From: Thermosulfuriphilus ammonigenes
Lineage (GTDB): Bacteria; Desulfobacterota; Thermodesulfobacteria; Thermodesulfobacteriales; ST65
Length of the DNA stretch: 64,000 nt
NCBI RefSeq assembly: GCF_011207455.1
Contig: NZ_CP048877.1
Coordinates: 20,576 to 84,575 of the forward strand
Direction of reading: 5' to 3'
This document shows positions 8,453 through 16,395 of the stretch, piece by piece. The notes under the pieces are model-generated. The model was given only the letters and a program-made list of their open reading frames with translations, ran no database searches and was not told the DNA's origin. How positions within the stretch are numbered: the first letter of the stretch is position 1; the number at the start of each line of letters is the position of its first letter. The translations under genes and the position numbers were made by a program.

Positions 8453-9561
8453 GTGAAAAGATTTTTCTCATGCGTCCTCTGGTGGGCCAGGAGGAGCTGG
8501 ATCTTATCGGTGAGGTTCTGGAGTCAGGTTTTCTTACCGAAGGACCTCAGGTGGCGGCCTTTGAGGAGAAGGTCGCCGCATATCTTGGTGTAAAGTATGC
8601 CATTGCTACTACTTCCTGTACCACAGCCTTGGAACTGGCCCTTTGGGCTCTGGGGATAGGGCCTGGGGATGAAGTCATCATTCCCGATTTTACCTATCCG
8701 GCCACGGCTTTGGCCGTCTATCGTCTGGGGGCCACTCCAGTCTTGGTAGATGTGGATCCGGATACCTATAACATTACTCCTGAAGCTATAATCCAGGCTC
8801 GAGGTCCCAAAACCAGGGCTGTAATTCCTGTTTCTCTCTTTGGGCAGCCCCTTTCTCAGGAGATATATGACACCTGTTGTCAACTGGGGCTTTGGGTGAT
8901 TGAAGATGCTGCCTGTAGTCTAGGAGCGGCCATTCAAGGAAAGAAGACTGGGACTCTGGCTCATCTAACCTGTTTCTCCTTCCATCCTCGTAAGGTTATC
9001 ACCACCGGAGAAGGGGGGATGGTGGTTACCAATGATGAACATCTGGCCGAAAAAATTCGTTCTCTTAAGAGGTTTGGTCTGCGGCCGCTGAAAACGGGCC
9101 TGCATTTTGTGGACTGGGGAACAAACTACAAAATGAGCGACGTTCAAGGGGCCTTAGGAGTGGTCCAGATGGAGAGACTGGAGGCCATTGTGGAAGACCG
9201 AATCAAAAAGGCCTCATACTATCAGGAACTTCTTTCCGGACTTTCGGGAATCCTTCCTCCCAAGATAATTCAGGGGGGCAGGCATATCTTTCAGACTTAC
9301 GCTTGCAGGCTTTCTGAGCCTCAAAAGCGAGATCCTTTAAGATCTTTCCTTGCCAAGAGAAATATTGAAACTCAGATAGGTACCTTTGCCCTTCATCTTG
9401 AACCAGCTTTTTTAAAAACTCCTAGGGTGGGAGATCTCTCTAATTCTGAACTTCTTTATCATTCTTTGATAGCCTTGCCCCTTCATCATCAACTAACTCC
9501 TGAACAACAGGAACAAATAGTAGCCTGTATTAAGGATTTCCTAAGGGAGGATCAGACTTAG
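8449..9561 (+). CDS. DegT/DnrJ/EryC1 sugar aminotransferase
   Basis: PLP-dependent aminotransferase of about 370 residues that transfers an amino group to a keto-sugar nucleotide. EDAACSLGA lies near residue 152 and the PLP lysine is about residue 182 in SFHPRKVITTGEGGM, both hallmark DegT motifs. It probably aminates the 3-keto product of the preceding WbpB-like domain, as WbpE/WlbC do. I place the start at GTG 8449 rather than an upstream codon because it overlaps the previous stop (GTGA) and sits about five bases after AGGAGGAG. The next gene starts directly after its TAG stop. Confidence 0.9.
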   Translation: MSEKIFLMRPLVGQEELDLIGEVLESGFLTEGPQVAAFEEKVAAYLGVKYAIATTSCTTALELALWALGIGPGDEVIIPDFTYPATALAVYRLGATPVLVDVDPDTYNITPEAIIQARGPKTRAVIPVSLFGQPLSQEIYDTCCQLGLWVIEDAACSLGAAIQGKKTGTLAHLTCFSFHPRKVITTGEGGMVVTNDEHLAEKIRSLKRFGLRPLKTGLHFVDWGTNYKMSDVQGALGVVQMERLEAIVEDRIKKASYYQELLSGLSGILPPKIIQGGRHIFQTYACRLSEPQKRDPLRSFLAKRNIETQIGTFALHLEPAFLKTPRVGDLSNSELLYHSLIALPLHHQLTPEQQEQIVACIKDFLREDQT

Positions 9562-11568
9562 ATGTGCGGTATCTTTGGGGCTGTTTCCCTGGGAGAGACC
9601 GCCTTAAAAGATGTGGATTTTAAGTCTCTGCTGGATATTTTAGAACACAGAGGGCCCGATGACAGTGGCTTTGTTTTCATCGATTCAGGCCGCTTTAATC
9701 CCCGGGGGTACACTATCTGGGAGGCCTTTTCCGAGAGTCGCTTCTCTCATTTGTCTCCTCTCCTTCCTCTCATAGATTCTCCGGCAGGAAGTAAGGCAAT
9801 AAAAGAAGGACACTGGGATGTTTTTCTGGGCCACAGACGCTTGGCCGTTATCGACCCTACTCCTACTGGGCATCAGCCCATGTCTGATCCTAGTCGAACT
9901 TACTGGATTATTTATAATGGTGAGATCTATAATTTTTCTGAGATTAGGGAAGAATTACTCAAACGAGGATATCAGTTTCGAGGTAGAAGCGATACTGAAG
10001 TCGTTTTATTCTCTTACATAGAGTGGGGCGCAGAATGTGTCAAGAAATTCAATGGTATGTTTGCCTTAGCTATATGGGATGGCAAACGAAGAGAACTTTT
10101 TTTGGCCAGAGATAGATATGGTATTAAACCTCTATATTATGCTATATGGAATGAACTATTTCTCTTTTCTTCCGAAATAAAAGCTATTTTGGCATGGCCT
10201 GGATTCCCTCGAGAAGTTAACCTTACTGCCCTTAATGAATATTTTACCTTTCAGAATCTTTTTAGATATCATACTCTATTTGATAAGGTTTTTCTCCTCC
10301 CTCCTGCTAATATAGCCTTTGTCTCATACGAGAAAGGTTTTAGACAATATTCTTACTGGGATTATCATTTTGTAGCCCAAAATGGCTCTCGTCAAGAAAA
10401 AGACATTCTTTGTGATTTGCATGATCTTCTAAAGCAGTCCGTTAAGAGACAGTTAGTTTCAGATGTTCCTTTAGGTTCTTATCTCAGCGGAGGAATGGAT
10501 TCAGGAAGTATTGTTGCTCTCGCATCGCAAGAGATTCCACGTTTGGCTACCTTTACCGCTGGCTTTGAGGTTTCACGAGCTGAAGGAATAGAAAAAAGCT
10601 TTGATGAGCGCCGAGATGCAGAGCTTATCTCTTATCATTTTGGGACAGAACATTATGAACAGGTCATTCATGCTGGCGATATTTCGTGGGCCCTTCCCAA
10701 GGTTGTCTGGCACCTGGAAGATCTTCGTTTAGGTATGAGCTATCCGAATTTTTATATCAGTCGTCTAGCATCAAGATTTGTCAAGGTGTGCCTTTCTGGT
10801 GGTGGAGGTGATGAACTTTTTGGAGGATATCCTTGGCGATACTATCGAGTTTTTCGCTCCCTTTCTCGTGATGATTTTTTGAGACAATACTATGACTTTT
10901 GGCAACGATTAATAAAGGATGAAGATAAACGTATATTTTTCCATTCTCAAATTTGGCAAGATACTTTTCGCACAGAACCTTTTGAAGTTTTTTCTCAAGT
11001 TTTTACTTATAATCCTCTTCTTAAATACGATTCTCCCGAAGATCATGTTGCTAATTGTCTTTATTTTGAGGCCAAAACTTTTTTACATGGCCTATTTATT
11101 GTGGGAGACAAGCTTAGTATGGCTAATTCCCTGGAGGAAAGATTCCCTTTTATGGATAATGATTTGGTTGATTTTGCCATGCAAGTTCCCGTTAAATTTA
11201 AGTTAGGTAATTTAGAGAAGATGGTAAAAATGGATGAAAATGAGCTAAATAAATTAAAAAAATACTATTTTCAATTTGATGATGGGAAAAATATTCTCCG
11301 TAAGGCCATGTCCAGTCTTCTTCCTCCTGAGATTACCTGGCGACGTAAACAGGGTTTCTCTCCTCCCGAGGCCTCCTGGTATCGAGACGAAAATGCCGCC
11401 TATGTTAAAAAGCTTCTTCTCGATTCTCAAGTAAAATACAAAGACTATATAAACCAATCTTATCTGGAGAACATCCTAAGGGAGCATTTTTCTGGTAAAA
11501 CTAACCATCGTCTCTTAATTTGGTCTTTGCTTTGTTTTGAAACCTGGTTACAGGTATTTTTTGATTAA
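9562..11568 (+). CDS. AsnB-type glutamine-dependent amidotransferase
   Basis: A 668-residue asparagine-synthetase-family protein. Cys2 of MCGIFG is the glutaminase nucleophile. HRGPDDSG is at about 29 and the PP-loop SGGMDS at about 308 for ATP activation. Between HRGPDDSG and LGHRRLAVID there is an unusual extra stretch of about 40 residues not seen in ordinary AsnB. Within polysaccharide clusters such proteins (for example WbpS) convert sugar uronates to uronamides, a reasonable inference here because the neighbours make an acetamido-uronate. Codon use changes inside the gene: the first about 130 codons look like the backbone, while the rest is AT-rich with T-ending codons. A role in free asparagine synthesis cannot be excluded. 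Confidence 0.85.
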   Translation: MCGIFGAVSLGETALKDVDFKSLLDILEHRGPDDSGFVFIDSGRFNPRGYTIWEAFSESRFSHLSPLLPLIDSPAGSKAIKEGHWDVFLGHRRLAVIDPTPTGHQPMSDPSRTYWIIYNGEIYNFSEIREELLKRGYQFRGRSDTEVVLFSYIEWGAECVKKFNGMFALAIWDGKRRELFLARDRYGIKPLYYAIWNELFLFSSEIKAILAWPGFPREVNLTALNEYFTFQNLFRYHTLFDKVFLLPPANIAFVSYEKGFRQYSYWDYHFVAQNGSRQEKDILCDLHDLLKQSVKRQLVSDVPLGSYLSGGMDSGSIVALASQEIPRLATFTAGFEVSRAEGIEKSFDERRDAELISYHFGTEHYEQVIHAGDISWALPKVVWHLEDLRLGMSYPNFYISRLASRFVKVCLSGGGGDELFGGYPWRYYRVFRSLSRDDFLRQYYDFWQRLIKDEDKRIFFHSQIWQDTFRTEPFEVFSQVFTYNPLLKYDSPEDHVANCLYFEAKTFLHGLFIVGDKLSMANSLEERFPFMDNDLVDFAMQVPVKFKLGNLEKMVKMDENELNKLKKYYFQFDDGKNILRKAMSSLLPPEITWRRKQGFSPPEASWYRDENAAYVKKLLLDSQVKYKDYINQSYLENILREHFSGKTNHRLLIWSLLCFETWLQVFFD

Positions 11569-11570
11569 AA

Positions 11571-12623
11571 ATGAAAGTTGTTATTCTTGACTCTAATTTA
11601 GAAGATAAGTACCAAGACTTTCTGGAGAAAAATTCTTATAGTCTTTTTTATTATTCCTTAAAATTTAAATCTTTTTTAGAATCTCTTCTTTCCTGCCAAT
11701 CCCACTATTTTGTTTGTCTGAAATTTAATTCTGTGGTAGGTATTTTCCCTTTGATGGGAAAATTTGGTAGATATGGTTATGTTTATAATTCACTACCTTT
11801 TTATGGTAGTTATGGTGGTCCTTTGGCTTTTGATAGACAAGTTTATTCAATATTGATTTCTGAATATAATCATTTTTTATCGCTTCATCAAAAACTGGCC
11901 TCTTCTGTCGTTGTTTTAAATCCCTTTCTTGATGATGAATCTATTTTTTCTAATATTGTTGCTTCGCTTTATGATCAACGCGTTATACAATATACTTTTC
12001 TTTCTTTTGACTCTTCTGATCCTTCTTCCTCTTTAATGTCGACTATTTCTCCATCTGCAAGGAGAAATATTAAAAAAGCTATTAAGTCAGGTATTAAAGT
12101 GTTTGTGGATAATTCTTGTATTCCCTTTTTGAAAAAAACTCATTATGAAAATATGGCCTCTATTGGTGGTCGTCCCAAACCTGAATCTTTTTTTGATCTT
12201 TTTCCTCGATTTTTTACCGAAGATAAGGATTATAATTTATACGTTGCTTTTCTCGATGGCATTCCTGTGGCTGCTCTTTTGCTTTTTTATTATAAAGATG
12301 TTGTTGAATATTATATTCCCGTTATAGTAAATAGTTTTAGATCTTTACAACCACTTTCTTTGATAATTTATCAGGCTATGCTTGATTCTTTTAAAAGGGG
12401 TTTTAGACTGTGGAATTGGGGAGGTACCTGGCTTTCTCAGTCAGGTGTTTATAAATTTAAAAAAAAGTGGGCCTCGCGGGAGAATATTTATTCTTATTTT
12501 ATTTATGTGTCTAATAATGATTTATATGGCTCTAGTTCTTCTGAATTATGTTCAGAATATGGTAATTTTTATGTTTTACCATTTGACTTGTTAAGGAGAA
12601 ATAAATGTCAAGGAAGGTTATAA
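11571..12623 (+). CDS. FemAB-like GNAT-fold acyltransferase
   Basis: A 350-residue protein resembling the GNAT domain of the FemAB/BioF2-like family. Typical elements are SPSARRNIKKAIKSGIKV around residue 160, an IPVAALLLFYYKDVVEYY core strand pair, and a C-terminal RLWNWGGTW...GVYKFKKKWA. Such proteins transfer acyl or aminoacyl groups to sugars or peptidoglycan precursors. Within this cluster an N-acyl modification of the amino sugar is likely. The gene is very AT-rich with mostly T-ending codons, unlike the backbone. It begins two bases after asnB and overlaps the next gene by 19 bases. The acyl donor is unknown. Confidence 0.72.
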   Translation: MKVVILDSNLEDKYQDFLEKNSYSLFYYSLKFKSFLESLLSCQSHYFVCLKFNSVVGIFPLMGKFGRYGYVYNSLPFYGSYGGPLAFDRQVYSILISEYNHFLSLHQKLASSVVVLNPFLDDESIFSNIVASLYDQRVIQYTFLSFDSSDPSSSLMSTISPSARRNIKKAIKSGIKVFVDNSCIPFLKKTHYENMASIGGRPKPESFFDLFPRFFTEDKDYNLYVAFLDGIPVAALLLFYYKDVVEYYIPVIVNSFRSLQPLSLIIYQAMLDSFKRGFRLWNWGGTWLSQSGVYKFKKKWASRENIYSYFIYVSNNDLYGSSSSELCSEYGNFYVLPFDLLRRNKCQGRL

Positions 12624-13264
12624 TTTTTGGTACTGGCACCTTTGCAGAAGTTGTTCTTTTTTATTTAAAGCAAGATACGCGCTACGATGTTGTCGCTTTT
12701 ACAGCTACAGATAACTATGTTAACTCTGATTCTATTTTTGGTTTCCCTCTGGTGCCTTTTGAGGGTATAGAGTCTTTTTTTCCCCCTCATGATCATGAAA
12801 TGTTTATTGCCATAGGTTATAGTAATCTTAACAAGATTCGTGAAAAATTTTATTATTTGGCCAAGGAAAAAGGATATAAATTATTAACATATATAAGTCC
12901 GATGTCTGTTGTTTTGACAGAAAAGATAGGAGATAATTGTTTTATTTTTGAAAATAATACTATTCAACCTTATGTATCTATTGGGAATAATGTTATTATT
13001 TGGAGTGGCAATCACATAGGTCATCATTCCATAATTGAGGATCATTGTTTTATTTCTTCTCATGTTGTTATTTCTGGTCTTTGTCATATAAAGAAATATA
13101 CTTTTCTTGGTGTTAATGCTACTATTCGAGATTCAGTGGTTGTTGAAGAAGAGAACATCATTGGAGCTGGGTCACTAATAATGAAAAATACTAAACCTCG
13201 ACAGGTTTATTTTGCTAAAAGAGCAGAGCTTTTCCCAAAAGATAGTAGTAAGGTTAGGCTTTAA
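12605..13264 (+). CDS. NeuD/PglD-type sugar acetyltransferase
   Basis: A 219-residue protein with an N-terminal Rossmann-like domain (RKVIIFGTGTFAEVVLFYL) and a C-terminal left-handed beta-helix of hexapeptide repeats (IGDNCFIFENNTI, IGNNVIIWSGNHIGHHSIIEDHCFIS). The His pair in the GNHIGHHS region resembles the catalytic His area of PglD/NeuD enzymes that acetylate amino or sialic-acid-like sugars. The ATG follows AAGGAGA. It lies in the AT-rich block and overlaps the end of the FemAB-like gene, so the two are probably translated together. The exact sugar is unknown. Confidence 0.82.
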   Translation: MSRKVIIFGTGTFAEVVLFYLKQDTRYDVVAFTATDNYVNSDSIFGFPLVPFEGIESFFPPHDHEMFIAIGYSNLNKIREKFYYLAKEKGYKLLTYISPMSVVLTEKIGDNCFIFENNTIQPYVSIGNNVIIWSGNHIGHHSIIEDHCFISSHVVISGLCHIKKYTFLGVNATIRDSVVVEEENIIGAGSLIMKNTKPRQVYFAKRAELFPKDSSKVRL

Positions 13265-13274
13265 GGTATGACAA

Positions 13275-13910
13275 ATGTTTAAGGATTTTGATTTAGATAA
13301 AATAGATTTAAAAAAAATAGAAGAACTTTACAGTAAGTGTTTGAAAAAATATGGCTTTCAACCCCAGAGTGTTGGTTGGAATGACGAGAAAAGTCATTTT
13401 TTAAGATTTGAAAAATTGGTTCAGGTTATTGAGGATCCTTTAGTAGCTATTACTATTAATGACCTTGGTTGTGGTTACGGAGCTTTATTTTCTTTTCTTG
13501 TTGCTCGTCAATTTAATGTTTCTCTTTATCGTGGTTATGATATTAGTCAAGATATGCTCAATGCTGCTCAATCTTTTATTTCTGATAAGAGAGCTTTTTT
13601 TATTCAAAGTAATGTTTTGCTCCATCCGGCTGATTATTCTTTTGCTTCTGGTATTTTTAATGTCAAATTTGATATTGATGTTCAAGTATGGGAAAAATAT
13701 ATCATTTACATATTAAATAATTTAAATCAATTTTCTCTTAAAGGATTTGCTTTTAATCTTCTCACCACTTATGTTGATTTTAAAAGAGATCATCTTTATT
13801 ATGGTGATCCTTTGTTTTATTTTGATTTTTGTAAGCGTTATTTTTCGAAAAAAGTTTCTCTTCTTCATGATTATGATCTTTTTGAATGGACTATACTTGT
13901 TAAAAAATAA
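13275..13910 (+). CDS. Class I SAM-dependent methyltransferase
   Basis: A 211-residue protein with a clear motif I (DLGCGYGALFSFL) near residue 61 and a motif II acidic end in YRGYDISQDML, so it binds S-adenosylmethionine. No C-terminal recognition domain is visible. Its position among sugar-modifying enzymes suggests O- or N-methylation of the glycan, but the substrate cannot be read. It is AT-rich like its neighbours and starts ten bases after the NeuD-like gene. Confidence 0.75.
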   Translation: MFKDFDLDKIDLKKIEELYSKCLKKYGFQPQSVGWNDEKSHFLRFEKLVQVIEDPLVAITINDLGCGYGALFSFLVARQFNVSLYRGYDISQDMLNAAQSFISDKRAFFIQSNVLLHPADYSFASGIFNVKFDIDVQVWEKYIIYILNNLNQFSLKGFAFNLLTTYVDFKRDHLYYGDPLFYFDFCKRYFSKKVSLLHDYDLFEWTILVKK

Positions 13911-13918
13911 ACTTAGCG

Positions 13919-14842
13919 ATGTTTGTTTGGAAAAAAATCGGTCTTATATTTAAGCCTAATTCTGAATTTTATTGGATGAAATCCCACGCTCAACTTCCAA
14001 CTGTTGATCATCTTGATGCTAGTATTTATAGGGTTTATTTTGCTTCTAGAGATGAGTATAATATATCTCGCATAGGTTATTTTGATATTGATATTAGGTT
14101 TCCTGACATTATTTTAGATTGTTCTGTATCTCCTGTTCTGTCTCCCGGTCCTCCAGGTTGTTTTGATGAACATGGTGTTTATCCTTCATCTATAATTACT
14201 ATCAATGGTATTAAATATTTATATTATATTGGCTGGAATAAGGGCTCAGAATATCCTCTGTTTTACTCTTCTATAGGTCTAGCTATTAGTGAAGATGGTG
14301 GGAAGAACTTTTATCGTTTCTCCTCGGCTCCTATTATGGCTAGAAGTCAATATGATCCCTGTCTTGTTACTTCCCCTTTTGTTTTTTATGCAAATGGTAT
14401 TTGGAAAATGTTTTATGTTTCTGGAATAAAATGGGAGAAATACAATAATCGTTTGATCTCTTTTTATCATATTAAGTATGCTTATTCTTACAATGCTATT
14501 AATTGGTTGCCAACTGGTCATGTTCTTTTAAATTTTAAAGATGATTCTGAAACAAATATTGCTAGATGTTCTCTTTTGAAGATAGAAAATCAGTATCATT
14601 GTTGGTATTCTTATGCTTCTTTGGATTTTTCTTATAGCATAGGTTATGCTTTAAGTTCTGATGGTTTTTTGTTTATTAGAAAAGATAATTTGTCTTTTTC
14701 TCCTGAAACTTTTACTTTTGATGATCAAATGATGTGTTATCCTTATGTTATTCGTCATAAGGACACTTTATATATGTTTTATAATGGTAACCAATATGGT
14801 CATGATGGTATTGCTCTTGCTATTTTGGAGGGAATGTCGTGA
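13919..14842 (+). CDS. Predicted five-bladed beta-propeller, GH43/GH32-like protein of unknown role
   Basis: A 307-residue protein of repeated beta-strand motifs ending in aromatic residues, such as YPSSIITINGIKYLYYIGWN, GLAISEDGGKNFYRF, KMFYVSG and KDTLYMFYNGNQYG. These are typical of five-bladed propellers related to glycoside hydrolase clans F/J. There is no signal peptide, so if it acts on carbohydrate it would do so in the cytoplasm. Catalytic acids cannot be assigned confidently. It ends in a 4-base overlap with the next glycosyltransferase, which suggests a partnership in glycan assembly. The gene is among the most AT-rich of the block. Confidence 0.62.
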   Translation: MFVWKKIGLIFKPNSEFYWMKSHAQLPTVDHLDASIYRVYFASRDEYNISRIGYFDIDIRFPDIILDCSVSPVLSPGPPGCFDEHGVYPSSIITINGIKYLYYIGWNKGSEYPLFYSSIGLAISEDGGKNFYRFSSAPIMARSQYDPCLVTSPFVFYANGIWKMFYVSGIKWEKYNNRLISFYHIKYAYSYNAINWLPTGHVLLNFKDDSETNIARCSLLKIENQYHCWYSYASLDFSYSIGYALSSDGFLFIRKDNLSFSPETFTFDDQMMCYPYVIRHKDTLYMFYNGNQYGHDGIALAILEGMS

Positions 14843-16251
14843 TTAAGGTTATACATTTGCCTATTATTATTGCTGGAACTTCTCCTATTTTATCTAAATA
14901 TTTAAAAAAAATGGGCGTTTATTCTAAAGTTATTTCTTTTTATAAAACTTTTTTGGGATATTATGGTGATATAAACTTAGATCTTGATTCTCTATCTCCT
15001 AGAGAAAGATCTAATAAAATTAGAAATTTTATGTCTCATTTTTTAAAGCATGATCTTCCTAAATATGATATTATTCATATTCATTTTTTAAATTCCCTCT
15101 CTACTGGTGATTCTTTTGGTGGGTGGAATCTTTCTGATCAGCTTTTTTATGATTTAAAGATAGCAAAAGATTTAGGAAAAAAGATAGTTTGTAGTGCTTA
15201 TGGTTCTGATGTTCAAAATATTTCTAAAATAGTATATTATCAGCTAAAGTTTCAATATCCTCATATTGATCTTCCTTATCCTCCTCTTAATAATTTTTCT
15301 CAAATCAAAAAGATTTCTGCTCTTATGTCTTATGTAGATGTTTTTGTTACTGGTACTACACTGATTAATCATCTTCCTTATGGTTATTATATAACTATGC
15401 CTTTTGATGTTGAATTTTATGATTCTTATGCCTCCAGTGTTGATTCTGGTCGTTTTACCATTCTTCATGCTCCTTCAAATTCTTTTGTTAAAGGTACTAG
15501 ATTTTTGGATCAGGCCATTGAAAAATTGCGTTTAAAATACAATAACTTTGATTATATTCTTGTTAAGAATATGCCACATGATAAGGCTATTTCTTATTAT
15601 CCTGGTTTTGGTGTAGCAGTTGATCAAATTAATTATGATTTCGGTTTGGTAGCTTTAGAATATATGTATTATGGACGTCCTGTTATTTGTTGTTTTCGTA
15701 AAGAAGAATTTCAACCTTTTGATGCTAAATATAATGCCCCTATTGTTTCAGTTTTTAACCAAGAAGAGCTTTTAGAAGTCTTAGAAAAGAGTATAAGAGG
15801 TGAAATTCTCTACAATAAAGAGGACTTAAAATCCTACGTTCTCGAGAATTTTGCTGCTTCACTGATTGCTTCTAAATATAAAGAATTATATGAAATTCTT
15901 ATAGATGGAGGGAAAATTCCTCAATTTGTTAATCCTAATTGGTTTGCTCAATACCAACGCTTTCTTAATAAGGAACCAATTGATAAAGATAACTATTATT
16001 CAAAAGTAACAGACTTTTTGCTCTCCCAGAAGGAGCTTTCTCTTTTGTTGGTTGAAATTCAAAATGGTTTCAATCTGGCCTCTAATGTCGAGCTTTTGGC
16101 CAAACTTATTCTGGCCAAAGAGCTCCTTGGAGATCATAAATCTGCTAGTGCTTTGCGGAACCAAAATGCCTCTTTAGTCGCCTCGGAGGCCTTTCGCAGT
16201 CATTACGAAAGGGCCAAAGAGATTTATCAGAAAGAAGTTCCTGACCCATAA
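14839..16251 (+). CDS. Glycosyltransferase, GT4-like
   Basis: A 470-residue probable GT-B glycosyltransferase. The N-terminal half has IIHIHFLNSLSTGDSF and KKIVCSAYGSDVQN. The C-terminal half has HAPSNSFVKGTRFLDQAIEKL and an acidic DQINYDFGLVALEYMYYGRPVICC region, which corresponds to the nucleotide-sugar binding E-x7-E area of GT4 enzymes. The start is GTG 14839, overlapping the previous stop. The last about 80 codons shift back from AT-rich to backbone-like codon use and encode a Leu/Ala-rich helical tail, so the composition boundary of the block lies inside this gene. Donor and acceptor are unknown. Confidence 0.78.
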   Translation: MIKVIHLPIIIAGTSPILSKYLKKMGVYSKVISFYKTFLGYYGDINLDLDSLSPRERSNKIRNFMSHFLKHDLPKYDIIHIHFLNSLSTGDSFGGWNLSDQLFYDLKIAKDLGKKIVCSAYGSDVQNISKIVYYQLKFQYPHIDLPYPPLNNFSQIKKISALMSYVDVFVTGTTLINHLPYGYYITMPFDVEFYDSYASSVDSGRFTILHAPSNSFVKGTRFLDQAIEKLRLKYNNFDYILVKNMPHDKAISYYPGFGVAVDQINYDFGLVALEYMYYGRPVICCFRKEEFQPFDAKYNAPIVSVFNQEELLEVLEKSIRGEILYNKEDLKSYVLENFAASLIASKYKELYEILIDGGKIPQFVNPNWFAQYQRFLNKEPIDKDNYYSKVTDFLLSQKELSLLLVEIQNGFNLASNVELLAKLILAKELLGDHKSASALRNQNASLVASEAFRSHYERAKEIYQKEVPDP

Positions 16252-16337
16252 AGAACGTTTTTTGAGAAGAAAGGAAAACCAAAAAGATTTATTTTACAAC
16301 AATTTCATTTTTATCTAATTTCTGACTCTTATCGTTC

Positions 16338-16366
16338 TTGACTTTTGAAGGGTGCCGATTCATAAA
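16338..16366 (+). promoter_or_regulatory. Probable sigma-70 promoter for the rnf operon
   Basis: TTGACT (16338-16343) and CATAAA (16361-16366) are separated by 17 bases and end 29 bases before the rnfC start. This is the best housekeeping-type promoter in the 144-base gap between the glycosyltransferase and rnfC. Confidence 0.55.
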
Positions 16367-16395
16367 GGCAAGAGCTTAAGGAGAGAAACCAGTTT

